A stretch of 64,000 nucleotides of DNA from Streptomyces caniferus (GTDB lineage: Bacteria; Actinomycetota; Actinomycetes; Streptomycetales; Streptomycetaceae), in assembly GCF_009811555.1 (NCBI RefSeq), contig NZ_BLIN01000005.1, positions 4,039,501 to 4,103,500 on the forward strand. The letters are read 5' to 3'. Numbering within the stretch: position 1 is the stretch's first letter; each line of letters opens with the position of its first letter. The translations under genes were made by a program, and so were the position numbers. Below the pieces are notes generated by a model that searched no databases, had not been told where the DNA came from, and worked only from the letters and a program-made list of their open reading frames with translations. This document shows positions 55,901 through 64,000 of this stretch, in pieces.

Positions 55901-57766
55901 CTATCCGCGGGGCAGTGCGAATTCGCACCAGACGGCCTTGCCGCCGCCCGGGGTGCGGCGGGAGCCCCAGGACGAGGCGATGGTGGCGATGATGGAGATG
56001 CCCCGGCCCGCCTCGTCGGCCGGTTCGGCGCGTCGGCGGCGCGGGAGGTGGTCGTCGCCGTCGGTGACCTCGACGATCAGCCGGCGGTCCGTGCGGCGCA
56101 GGCGAAGGCGCATGGGCGGGGTGCCGTGCTGGAGGGAGTTGGCGACCAGTTCGCTGGCGGCCAGCACGCCGAGGTCGTGCAGCTCCGGTGGGAAGCGCCA
56201 GGAGGCGAGGACCCCGGAGGCGAAGGCGCGGGCGCGCGGGGCCGCTTCGATGCCGCCGTGGAGTTCGAGCGCAGCGTTGTGGAACAGCTCGGCGTCGTGG
56301 CCGGTCCGTTCGGGGTGCTGCAGGACCAGGATGGCGACATCGTCGTCGTGGCTGGCGGTGATGCCCAGCGAGCGCAGCAGGCGGCCGCAGACGATGTCCG
56401 GTGCGCCGGCGGCGCCGGCGAAGGCTCGCTCCAGGGCCTCCACGCCGTGGTCGATGTCCTTGTCGCGGCGCTCGACCAGGCCGTCGGTGTAGAGGACGGC
56501 GCTGCTGCCGGGGCCCAGGGGGACGGAGCCCGAGGTGTGCAGCCAGCCGCCGGTGCCCAGGGGCGGTCCGGTCGGCTCGGCGGCGCGGCGGACCGTGCCG
56601 TCCGGGTCGCGCACAAGGATGGGCAGGTGGCCGGCCGAGGCGTAGACCAGCCGGCCTTCGTTCGGGTCGTGGACGGCGTAGACGCAGGTGGCGATCTGGC
56701 TGGCGTCGATCTCGGCGGCCAGGCCGTCGAGGAGCTGCAGGACCTCATGGGGCGGGAGGTCGAGGCGGGCGTAGGCGCGGACCGCGGTGCGCAGCTGGCC
56801 CATGACGGCGGCGGCGCGCACCCCGCGGCCCATGACGTCGCCGATGACCAGGGCCGTCCGGCCGGCGCCGAGGGTGATGACGTCGTACCAGTCGCCGCCG
56901 ACCGCGGCGTCCGTGCCGCCGGGCTGGTACGTGGCGGCGACGCAGAGGTCGTCGGGCTGCTCCAGTTCCTGGGGCAGCAGGGAGCGTTGGAGGGTGACCG
57001 CGGCCTCGCGCTGGCGGGACTCGCTGGCGCGCAGCCGCTCGGCGGACTCGATCTGGTCGGTGACCTCGGCGCCGAAGACCAGGACGCCCTTGTGCGGGGC
57101 GACGCAGGCGACCTCGGGGTCGGGTGCCGGGCCGCTGGCCGCGACCTCGATCGGGGTGCAGGTGAAGGTGTAGTAGCCGTCGCGGGAGCGGTCGCCGCCC
57201 GCGCCGCCGGGGACCTTGCGGGACTTGACCGTCCGCGGTTTGCCGCTGCGCAGGACCTGGTCCATGAGGGGGAGCAGGCCGAGGGTGTCGAGCTCGGGGA
57301 GGGCTTCGCGGGCGGTGCGGCCGGCCGGGCGGGGGCCGAAGACGCCGGCGTAGGCGCCGTTGACGTAGGCGAGGCGGTGCTCGGGGCCGTAGACGACGGC
57401 GACGAGGGCGGGGATGGTGCCGAGGATGTCGTGGACGGACAGTGCGTCGACGGTGGGCGGCAGGCCCGCGGGGGTGGTTTCCGGGGACGGCGCCGTTTCT
57501 GCGTGCTCGGCGCGGGCCGCGGGGACGGAGCCCGTGGTCGCGGTCACCGGGGCGTCGGGCGTGCCGTCGGCTGTCGCGGGCACGGCGGCCGGGGCCGCGG
57601 CGGGCTGGGCGGCCGGCGTGCCGGACGCGGCGGGGCGGGGTGCGGCGCGGTCGGAGCGCGCGGCGGCTCGCCGTTGGGTGCCGGGGAACTTGGCGCTCCA
57701 GCGCGTGAAGATCACGGAGGGGTACCTCTTACTTCGCGTCGTCGCGCGGGATCGGGCCGTCGGCAT
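55901..57766 (-). CDS. PAS-PP2C (SpoIIE)-HATPase signalling phosphatase
   Basis: This ~621-residue protein has an N-terminal Ala/Pro-rich linker (to ~100), then PAS-like sensor (ILGTIPALVAVVYGPEHRLAYVNGAYAGVFGPR), and SpoIIE-type PP2C phosphatase (AATYQPGGTDAAVGGDWYDVITLGAGRTALVIGDVMGRGVRAAAVM; SAGHLPILVRDPDG; LYTDGLVERR). It ends in a histidine-kinase-like ATPase (ASELVANSLQHG; DEAGRGISIIATIASSWG) of anti-sigma kinase type. Such Streptomyces proteins regulate sigma-factor partner switching. I chose ATG 57766; other starts within the basic N-terminus are possible. No partner anti-anti-sigma gene is adjacent. Confidence 0.92.
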   Translation of the reverse strand: MPTARSRATTRSKRYPSVIFTRWSAKFPGTQRRAAARSDRAAPRPAASGTPAAQPAAAPAAVPATADGTPDAPVTATTGSVPAARAEHAETAPSPETTPAGLPPTVDALSVHDILGTIPALVAVVYGPEHRLAYVNGAYAGVFGPRPAGRTAREALPELDTLGLLPLMDQVLRSGKPRTVKSRKVPGGAGGDRSRDGYYTFTCTPIEVAASGPAPDPEVACVAPHKGVLVFGAEVTDQIESAERLRASESRQREAAVTLQRSLLPQELEQPDDLCVAATYQPGGTDAAVGGDWYDVITLGAGRTALVIGDVMGRGVRAAAVMGQLRTAVRAYARLDLPPHEVLQLLDGLAAEIDASQIATCVYAVHDPNEGRLVYASAGHLPILVRDPDGTVRRAAEPTGPPLGTGGWLHTSGSVPLGPGSSAVLYTDGLVERRDKDIDHGVEALERAFAGAAGAPDIVCGRLLRSLGITASHDDDVAILVLQHPERTGHDAELFHNAALELHGGIEAAPRARAFASGVLASWRFPPELHDLGVLAASELVANSLQHGTPPMRLRLRRTDRRLIVEVTDGDDHLPRRRRAEPADEAGRGISIIATIASSWGSRRTPGGGKAVWCEFALPRG

Positions 57767-58024
57767 GGCGGGACCTCCCGGCCGGCGGCCGGGGAAAGGC
57801 CGGCTGGGAACACTCTCGGCGTCCTTGTGCAGAATGCAGCAAACGTCCAGAATCCTCGTGATTGTCACTCTTTGCAGATACGAGCCCACCCATGGTCACA
57901 CGCCCAGTGTGGCCGACCGGGCGGACATCCGTCAGACGTCCGGGTGCCGGCATGGAGTTCCGACCTCCGGAACTTCCGGCCCTCCCGGGGCTGACGAAAC
58001 GTCACCTCTTCGGGGTACGGCGCG

Positions 58025-59413
58025 TCAACTGGCTTCGTTGTGCCGTCCGGTCCCCGCCGCGAGTTCGAACTCGGCACGCGGGTTCTCCAGCGAGCCGAGC
58101 GAGACGATCTCGCGTTTGAACAGGCCGGCCAGCGTCCATTCGGCGAGCACCCGTGCCTTGCGGTTGAAGGTCGGCACCCGGCTGAGGTGGTAGGCGCGGT
58201 GCATGAACCACGCCGGGTAGCCCTTGAGCTTGCGCCCGTAGACGTGCGCCACGCCCTTGTGCAGGCCGAGCGAGGCCACCGAGCCGACGTACTTGTGCGC
58301 GTAGTCCTGGATCGGGCCGCCGCGCACCGCCGCCGCGATGTTCTCGGCGAGCACCTTGGACTGGCGGACGGCGTGCTGCGCGTTGGGGGCGCACAGGGCG
58401 CGGGGCGCGTCGGGCGTGGCGGGCGGCGGGGCCGTCAGGTCGGGGACCGCGGCCGCGTCGCCGGCCGACCAGGCGTGTTCGACGCCGTCGACCTGGAGCG
58501 CGGGGGTGCACTGGAGGCGGCCGTGGGCGTTCAGCGGCAGTTTGGTCGCGGCCAGGATGGGGTGCGGTTTGACGCCGGCGGTCCACACCAGGGTCCGGGT
58601 CGGGAAGCGCGAGCCGTCGCTGAGCTGGGCGACCCGCTTCTCGCAGGACTCCAGCCGGGTCTCCATCCGTACGTCGATATTGCGGGCCCGCAGCTCACGG
58701 ACGGCGTAACGGCCCATGTCGGGACCCACTTCGGGCAGGATCCGGTCGGTCGCCTCGACCAGGATCCACTTCATGTCCTCGGGCTGGATGTTGTGGTAGT
58801 AGCGGACCGCGTAGCGGGCCATGTCCTCCAGTTCGGCCAGCGCCTCGACGCCCGCGTAGCCGCCGCCGACGAAGACGAAGGTGAGCGCGGCGTCGCGGAC
58901 CGCCGGGTCACGGGTGGAGGAGGCGATGTCGAGCTGGGCGAGGACGTGGTTGCGCAGTCCGATGGCCTCTTCGACCGTCTTGAAACCGATGCCGACATCG
59001 GCCAGGCCCGGGACGGGCAGGGTGCGCGAGACCGAGCCGGGCGCCAGGACCAGTTCGTCGTACTCGACCTCGACGGTGCCGTTGCCGGTCTCCTCCGCGG
59101 CCAGGGTGGTGATGGTGGCCCTGCGGTCGCCGTGGTCGATGGCGGTGACCTCGCCGATGACGACCTTGCACCGCGGCAGCACCCGGCGCAGCGGTACGAC
59201 GACATGGCGCGGCGAGATCGAGCCGGCCGCGGCCTCGGGCAGGAAGGGCTGGTAGGTCATATACGGCTCGGGGTCGACCACGATGATCTCGACGGAGCCC
59301 TGCTGGAGCTCCGGCTTCAGCTTCCGCTGCAGCCGCAGGGCGGTGTACATCCCCACGTAGCCGCCGCCGACAACGAGAATGCGCGTCACGTCGTTCGAAG
59401 ACTCAGTCTTCAC
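58025..59413 (-). CDS. ndh: Type II NADH dehydrogenase (NDH-2)
   Basis: This 462-residue FAD enzyme transfers electrons from NADH to quinones without proton pumping. It has the FAD dinucleotide motif LVVGGGYVGMYTALRL (~12), YDELVLAPGS, the NAD motif FVFVGGGYAGVEAL (~185), VWTAGVKPHP, and AWSAGDAAAVPDL. The C-terminal amphipathic region (GYPAWFMHRAYHLSRVPTFNRKARVLAEW) attaches to the membrane. GTG 59413 has GAGGAG 7 bases upstream; longer frames are rejected. Monocistronic. Confidence 0.93.
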   Translation of the reverse strand: MKTESSNDVTRILVVGGGYVGMYTALRLQRKLKPELQQGSVEIIVVDPEPYMTYQPFLPEAAAGSISPRHVVVPLRRVLPRCKVVIGEVTAIDHGDRRATITTLAAEETGNGTVEVEYDELVLAPGSVSRTLPVPGLADVGIGFKTVEEAIGLRNHVLAQLDIASSTRDPAVRDAALTFVFVGGGYAGVEALAELEDMARYAVRYYHNIQPEDMKWILVEATDRILPEVGPDMGRYAVRELRARNIDVRMETRLESCEKRVAQLSDGSRFPTRTLVWTAGVKPHPILAATKLPLNAHGRLQCTPALQVDGVEHAWSAGDAAAVPDLTAPPPATPDAPRALCAPNAQHAVRQSKVLAENIAAAVRGGPIQDYAHKYVGSVASLGLHKGVAHVYGRKLKGYPAWFMHRAYHLSRVPTFNRKARVLAEWTLAGLFKREIVSLGSLENPRAEFELAAGTGRHNEAS

Positions 59414-59850
59414 AGAGGTTCTCCTCGCGGTGTCGACCAGGCCCCGGGCGGCACCGATCCGGAGGGCGGCCGGCGGCACGGCCACCATCGGGAGCTGCAC
59501 CCCCGGGAAAGCACAGCACTGTTCCATGACGCACCGCCGGAGCGCCTTTGTCCACAGGCCCGTCGAAATGTATGACCGGCCGCGACTCTGGGGACGGAAC
59601 GGCATATTCCGCGTGTGGGGGTGCAGGTGCCCTGGTCAGAGGGTGGGTGACGGCGAAAGAGCGGGGGTGCAAACCTGGCGGATCAGCCCCCTTGGTCCGA
59701 TCGGGGGGCGCATTGCGCGGAACGCCCCCTTCATTCTTGACCCGGGCTCAACTATGTTCGTATCTCGTTGGGGTGCACCCTGTCATCGGTACGCCCTGAC
59801 TGTCAGGGCGGGGAGTCTCCGGGGGGAGACGACATTACCGGGGGATCACT
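59414..59850. promoter_or_regulatory. 437-base divergent region between ndh and tetR
   Basis: It contains the ndh leader and, close to tetR, the dyad CGCCCTGAC-T-GTCAGGGCG (59792-59810), a likely TetR operator. A strand-neutral stretch with no gene lies between; no Rex-like TGTGA-N6-TCACA site was found near ndh. Confidence 0.5.
59792..59810. promoter_or_regulatory. Candidate TetR operator
   Basis: A perfect 9-bp dyad with 1-base centre, CGCCCTGAC / GTCAGGGCG, 41 bases upstream of the tetR start; size and position fit TetR-family autoregulation. Confidence 0.65.
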
Positions 59851-60777
59851 ATGCACATTCAGGGCTCTCATTGGCCGACCACCGTCGCGATGGCACAGGC
59901 CTCCGACGGCGCCGGGAGCGAGAAGGAAAACGGCAGAACCAACGGCCACGGCACCGCGAACGGCCACGGCACCGGTGTGAGCAACAGTGCCCGCACGGGG
60001 ACGGGGACGGGCGGCCGGAGCACGCCGCTGCGGGTGGATGCCCAGCGCAATCTGGAACATGTGCTGCGCGCCGCGCGCGAGGTGTTCGGCGAGCTGGGGT
60101 ACGGCGCGCCGATGGAGGACGTGGCCCGGCGGGCCCGGGTCGGTGTCGGCACGGTCTACCGCCGGTTCCCCAGCAAGGACGTGCTGGTCCGCCGCATAGC
60201 CGAGGAGGAGACCTCACGGCTGACGGACCAGGCGCGGACGGCGCTGGGGCAGGAGGACGACGCCTGGTCGGCGCTGTCCCGCTTTCTGCGGACGTCGGTC
60301 GCCTCGGGTGCCGGACGGCTGCTGCCGCCGGGCATTCTGCGGGTGAGCGCGGACGCCGACCGGGCCGCGGAGGCGGCGGCCGACGGCCCGGAAGGACCCC
60401 GGGTACCGGACGGCCTGAGCGAGGCGCGGGTGCCGCAGCAGCGGATGGCGCCCGGCACGGACGGGGTCCCGGTCGATCTCCGGCTGGTCGCCCCGCGCGA
60501 CGTCCCGGAGGGCGAGCCGGCCCCGGCGGCGGAGGCTGACGCACAGGCCGCCGCCGAGGAGATGGCCGGTGCCGACGCGCTGCTGGAGGTCGTCGGGCGG
60601 CTCGTGGAACGTGCCAAGACGGCGGGCGAACTGCGCGCCGATGTGACGGTCGCGGACATCCTGTTAGTGATCGCCACGGGTGCGCCCACGCTGCCCGATC
60701 CCAGCCATCAGCAGGCCGCCTCGGCGCGACTGCTGGAGATTCTGCTGGAGGGGCTGCGTTCGCGCCCGGTGGGGTGA
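59851..60777 (+). CDS. TetR family transcriptional regulator
   Basis: This 308-residue TetR protein has an HTH at residues ~68-112 (VLRAAREVFGELGYGAPMEDVARRARVGVGTVYRRFPSKDVLVRRI). It is preceded by an unusual N-terminal tail rich in Gly/Thr/His/Asn with a repeat (TNGHGTANGHGTG). A variable Pro/Glu-rich insert (~170-230) interrupts the ligand domain. ATG 59851, or ATG 59890 for a shorter form. It is divergent from ndh and near a perfect dyad; its target is not clear. Confidence 0.88.
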   Translation: MHIQGSHWPTTVAMAQASDGAGSEKENGRTNGHGTANGHGTGVSNSARTGTGTGGRSTPLRVDAQRNLEHVLRAAREVFGELGYGAPMEDVARRARVGVGTVYRRFPSKDVLVRRIAEEETSRLTDQARTALGQEDDAWSALSRFLRTSVASGAGRLLPPGILRVSADADRAAEAAADGPEGPRVPDGLSEARVPQQRMAPGTDGVPVDLRLVAPRDVPEGEPAPAAEADAQAAAEEMAGADALLEVVGRLVERAKTAGELRADVTVADILLVIATGAPTLPDPSHQQAASARLLEILLEGLRSRPVG

Positions 60778-60836
60778 GGGCTGCGTTCGCGTCCCGTGGG
60801 GTGGCGGTGCGTCCGCGCCCTGTTGGGTGAAGTCTG
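60752..60836 (+). repeat. Tandem copies of the tetR 3' end
   Basis: GGGCTGCGTTCGCGCCCGGT...TGA (ending at the tetR stop 60777) is followed by GGGCTGCGTTCGCGTCCCGT (from 60779) and GGTGCGTCCGCGCCCTGTTG (from 60807), each ending GGGGTG or GGGTGA. Period ~27 bases. The rest of the gap to 61065 contains no gene. Confidence 0.75.
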
Positions 60837-61064
60837 GTGGCCGGCCCCGTCCGGGTGGATCCGTTCGTCGGGTCCGCCTCGGGCGGGGTCGGCCTGTGAG
60901 GTGGTGCCCGTGCGCGGTACGGCCCGTACGGGTGAACGTCCGTGCGGGCGTCCGCGTGCGCACCCCGGATGAGTGGATGGCGGTCAGGACCCTCAACCGC
61001 GGGGGTCCGGTATGGCACGCTGGCGCGGTATTCCGGTGGGACGGCGGCTTCGGGGGCCTCGACG

Positions 61065-63092
61065 ATGGGTGTTGACGGGCGGGACGGGCGGCGCGAGAGC
61101 GAGGCCGGGGTGGACGAGGCCGCGGGGACGCCGTCCGGCCAGATCCCCGGCCAGGCCGGGCCGTCGGGAGCGAGCGCCCCGGCCGGTGAGCCGGCCGGGC
61201 GGCACGATCGCGCCCGCCACCGGGCGGACGAGGGCCACAGCGTGCCGCCGCAGCGGGACCGCTCCCGTCGGGCGGGCCCGGCCGCCGCTCCCGACAGCGG
61301 CGAAATCCCGCCTTCTGACGCCCAGTTGCTCGCCAATCTGCGGGCCGGGGACGACAGTGCATACGAGGAGTTGTACCGCAGGCACGCCGAGGCGGTCCGG
61401 CGCTACGCCCGGAGCTGCTGCCGGGACGTGCACACCGCGGAGGATCTGACCGGTGAGGTCTTCGCGCGCACACTGCAGGCGGTGCGCGGCGGGGCGGGAC
61501 CCGAGTCCGCGGTGCGCGCCTATCTGCTGACCACCCTCCGCCGGGTCGCCGCCTCCTGGGCGAAGACCGCGCGGCGGGAGCAACTGGTGGAGGACTTCGC
61601 GGTGTTCGCGGTGTCCGCGGACCGTGCGCCGGGGGACAAGGAGACCCTGGACCTGGGCGCGGACGTGCGCGCCCTGCACGAGGCCGAGCAGTCGATGGCC
61701 CTGCAGGCGTTCCGCAGCCTGCCCGAGCGCTATCAGACGGTGCTGTGGCACACCACCGTCGAGGACGAGTCGCCCAGCGAGGTCGCCCCGCTGCTCGGGC
61801 TGACCGCGAACGCCACCGCCGTACTGGCGCACCGGGCCCGGGAGGGCCTGCGGCAGGCGTATCTGCAGGCGCATGTCAGCCAGTCGCTGACCGCCGGGGG
61901 CGACTGCGCCCGGTACGCCGACCGGCTCGGCGCCTACGCGCGTGGTGGGCTGCGGATGCGGGCCGAGCGGGGGCTGCGCAAGCATCTGGACGAGTGTGCC
62001 CGGTGCCGGCTGGCCGCGCTGGAGGTCGAGGACGTCAATCAGCGGATCGGGGCGCTGCTGCCGGTCGCGGTCATCGGCTGGCTCGCCGCCGGGTACGCCG
62101 TCAAGGCGGCGGCCGCGGCGGTGGGTGTCGCGGGAGCGGGTGCGGCGGCCGGTGCCGGTGCGGCGGCTGTGAGCTCCGGTGGTCCTGGGGCGGCGGCCGC
62201 GGGCGGTGGTGGTTCCGGTGCGGCGGGAGGTTCCGGTGGTGCCGCCGTGGGGCAGGGGCTGGGCGCGGCGGTGAAGGTCGGGATCGGCGTGGGGGCGACG
62301 GTGGTGGCGGGCGCGGCGCTGGCACTGGCGCTGACCGGCTCCCCCAAACCGGAGCCGCGGGCCGGGTCCGCACACCCGGCTCCGGCCGCGCCGGGGAAGT
62401 CGGCGCCCGAGCCTTCGCGGTCGGCGCTGCCGCCGGTCGCGGGCGCCGCACCGGGTCCGGAGCGGAGCGCGAAGGAGACGCCGAAGCAGAGCCCGAAGCC
62501 GGACCCGAAGTCGCCGGGGACGCACACCTCGCGTCCCGAGCCGGCGCCCGCCCCGCCGCGCACGCCGCGGCAGCCCGCGCCCCGCCCGGCCCCGCCGTCG
62601 GCCCCGGCCCCCGAGCCCACGCCGCCCCGGCCCACGCCGAAGCCGCCGCTCCCCGCCACGACCGCGTACCGGCTCAATGCGCTCGACCGCGACTTCACGG
62701 GCGACGGCAGCAAACCGGAGGTGCGCACCGTCGCGAGCAGCTGGATGTGGCAGCGGGAGTCACCGAAGATCGACGGCACGCGGTACGCGCATGGCGTGAG
62801 CGTGCACGCGCGGTCCTCGGTGACCATCGACCTCAACCGCCGGTGCACCTCGTTCGACGCCGTTGCGGGCATCGACGATCTCAGCCTGGGGCTGGGGGCG
62901 TTGCGCTTCTCCGTCTACGCGGACGGGGTGCGGCAGTGGCGGTCGGTGGTGGTGCACGGCGGGCAGCGGGCGGTGCCGGTGCATGTCCCGCTGGCGGGCC
63001 GGCGGACGCTGCGGCTGGTGACCGAGTCGGCGTCGGCCTTCGACGTGGTGGCGCTGGGGGACTGGGCGCAGTCGACGATCAGCTGTCGCTGA
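61065..63092 (+). CDS. ECF sigma factor fused to zinc-finger, TM and NPCBM carbohydrate-binding domains
   Basis: This 675-residue multi-domain protein has a disordered N-terminus (1-85), ECF region 2 (LLANLRAGDDSAYEELYRRHAEAVRRYARSCCRDVHTAEDLTGEVFARTL) and region 4 (LPERYQTVLWHTTVEDESPSEVAPLLGLTANATAVLAHRAREGL). It then has an anti-sigma-type zinc finger (RKHLDECARCRL), one transmembrane segment, a long Pro/Lys/Glu-rich linker and a C-terminal NPCBM-like domain (YRLNALDRDFTGDG...VSVHARSSVTIDL...RRTLRLVTESAS). A sigma factor tethered to an outside sugar-binding domain implies release by proteolysis. ATG 61065. It matches the ECF53-type architecture as I recall it. Confidence 0.88.
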   Translation: MGVDGRDGRRESEAGVDEAAGTPSGQIPGQAGPSGASAPAGEPAGRHDRARHRADEGHSVPPQRDRSRRAGPAAAPDSGEIPPSDAQLLANLRAGDDSAYEELYRRHAEAVRRYARSCCRDVHTAEDLTGEVFARTLQAVRGGAGPESAVRAYLLTTLRRVAASWAKTARREQLVEDFAVFAVSADRAPGDKETLDLGADVRALHEAEQSMALQAFRSLPERYQTVLWHTTVEDESPSEVAPLLGLTANATAVLAHRAREGLRQAYLQAHVSQSLTAGGDCARYADRLGAYARGGLRMRAERGLRKHLDECARCRLAALEVEDVNQRIGALLPVAVIGWLAAGYAVKAAAAAVGVAGAGAAAGAGAAAVSSGGPGAAAAGGGGSGAAGGSGGAAVGQGLGAAVKVGIGVGATVVAGAALALALTGSPKPEPRAGSAHPAPAAPGKSAPEPSRSALPPVAGAAPGPERSAKETPKQSPKPDPKSPGTHTSRPEPAPAPPRTPRQPAPRPAPPSAPAPEPTPPRPTPKPPLPATTAYRLNALDRDFTGDGSKPEVRTVASSWMWQRESPKIDGTRYAHGVSVHARSSVTIDLNRRCTSFDAVAGIDDLSLGLGALRFSVYADGVRQWRSVVVHGGQRAVPVHVPLAGRRTLRLVTESASAFDVVALGDWAQSTISCR

Positions 63093-64000
63093 GGGGGCGG
63101 GGCGGCCATGGGACGGCGGCGTCCGGGGGCGTCATCGGGCCGTCGGCTTCGGGGCGTGGGGCCGAGGCGCCGGCTTCAGGGCACGGCGTCGGGCCGTCGT
63201 CCTCGGGTCGCGGGACCGGACCGTCGGCTTCCCGACGCGGGGCCAGGAGCGCTACGGCCCCGGCGGGGGTGAGGCGGGCGCCTTCCGCGTGCAGGGCCTC
63301 GTATCGGCGGCCGGGTATGCCGTCGTGTTGGCAGCTGGGTGCGCCGACGCCTGTGCCGTCGTTTCCAGCCGCGTCCATGCCGTCGTGTCCACCCCCGTCT
63401 TCCCCCTCGCCCATGGCGGCGCATTCCCCGCAGTGTCCGCCGTCGCCCGCGCCGTCCAGCTCGGCGCGCAGCATGGCCGCCGTGCGCCGGACGTCCTCCT
63501 CCTCGGGGACGGTCCTGGGCAGTTCGCCGCGCCAGGCGTCGGCGGCCCCCAGCAGCCGGGCGGCGTCGTAGGGGCGGCCGGCGCGCTGCAGTGCCGGGGC
63601 CGCGGCCTCCACGACGGCTGCCAACACAGGTGGGGTGCAGTAGAGCGTCGTCAGCCCCCAGTTCAGGGCCTGATGGCATCGGCTCAGCGCTTCCGCCGGC
63701 TCGCCCGCCTCCGCCGCTATCCGGCCCGCCAGCGCGCCCAGCATCACCGCGAAATGGGGCGGCGGGGTGCCCAGAGCAGCCGCCGCACACGCCGCCTCGC
63801 ACGCCTCGCGCGCCACCTCGGGCAGCCCGCGCCGCAGCGCGATCCGGGCGCGCAGCGAGTGATTGAAGGCCTGCGGGTCCTGTACGCCCCACTCGGCAGC
63901 CTGTTCGTCCGACTGCATCACCACCTTCTCGGTACTGTCCACGTCGCCGGCGGCGAAGTGGAGTTCGGCCAGCCGCGACAGGATGAACGGCCCTTCCGCG
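63079..64000 (-). CDS. C-terminal part of a large helical-repeat (TPR-like) protein, truncated by the window end
   Basis: The frame is open to base 64000 and reads as continuous protein (FILSRLAELHFAAGDVDS...AFNHSLRARIALRRGLPEVAREACEAACAAAAL...HFAVMLGALAGRIAAEAGEPAEALSRCHQAL). This is an alpha-helical repeat typical of the C-termini of AfsR/SARP- or LuxR-type ATPase regulators. The last ~110 residues are low complexity, Asp/Gly/Pro-rich. The start lies outside the window. It overlaps the sigma-factor gene end by 14 bases. Confidence 0.75.
   Translation of the reverse strand, partial: AEGPFILSRLAELHFAAGDVDSTEKVVMQSDEQAAEWGVQDPQAFNHSLRARIALRRGLPEVAREACEAACAAAALGTPPPHFAVMLGALAGRIAAEAGEPAEALSRCHQALNWGLTTLYCTPPVLAAVVEAAAPALQRAGRPYDAARLLGAADAWRGELPRTVPEEEDVRRTAAMLRAELDGAGDGGHCGECAAMGEGEDGGGHDGMDAAGNDGTGVGAPSCQHDGIPGRRYEALHAEGARLTPAGAVALLAPRREADGPVPRPEDDGPTPCPEAGASAPRPEADGPMTPPDAAVPWPPRPLSDS

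Overview
The window is chromosomal DNA from a Streptomyces-type actinomycete. The evidence is very high GC and GC3, the rex-hemA-hemC-hemD operon, bldN next to rsbN, a class I (archaeal-type) lysyl-tRNA synthetase, DUF3558 lipoproteins, an rRNA operon with no spacer tRNA, and many GTG/TTG starts. A blaL/blaA/blaB set resembles the one described in Streptomyces cacaoi.

Region by region. (1) 1-2400: partial gene, AAA ATPase, YnfA-like membrane protein, SDR oxidoreductase. (2) 2793-17457: a ~14.7 kb actinomycete integrative and conjugative element (AICE) inside rtcB. It encodes a large serine integrase, a RepSA-like HUH replication initiator, a DUF2637/Spd protein, an FtsK-type DNA translocase and a GntR (KorSA-like) repressor with a repeated operator. 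It also has a ~1.8 kb non-coding segment with direct repeats, hairpins and DnaA-box-like sites, an XRE/DUF397 pair, and a string of overlapping microprotein genes, several Cys-rich. At its right end is a three-gene graspetide (omega-ester RiPP) cluster: precursor, ATP-grasp ligase and PIMT-like methyltransferase. The element brings its own rtcB 3' end, so rtcB stays intact while the displaced host 3' end remains at attL. (3) 17063-26860: rtcB, lipoproteins, a DUF2637 protein, small secreted and membrane proteins, divergent lysS and argS, a CsbD-like protein. (4) 27009-36056: haem genes (hemB; rex-hemACD with a near-consensus Rex operator) with an inducible beta-lactamase cluster lodged between hemD and hemB. 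(5) 36357-47800: glutaredoxin-like protein, HAD hydrolase, developmental sigma factor BldN and anti-sigma RsbN, acyltransferase, epimerase, a tiny basic protein, a BldC-like HTH protein, phosphatase-like protein, AcuC, MFS transporter, HAD phosphatase. (6) 47827-53480: an rRNA operon on the minus strand with terminator and tandem promoters. (7) 53773-64000: MarR/MFS pair, PAS-PP2C-HATPase phosphatase, NDH-2, TetR regulator, an ECF sigma factor fused to a zinc-finger/TM/NPCBM tail, and a truncated helical-repeat protein.

Most likely candidate for an undescribed system: the element as a whole, which couples RiPP production, a microprotein operon and an XRE/DUF397 pair to a mobile backbone that rebuilds the RNA ligase gene it disrupts, including the part with the catalytic histidine. 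A second unexpected pattern is that four unrelated genes (host rtcB, argS, the glutaredoxin gene, tetR) are followed by decaying tandem copies of their own 3' ends.

All assignments come from reading sequence and recalled family knowledge; no searches were run.
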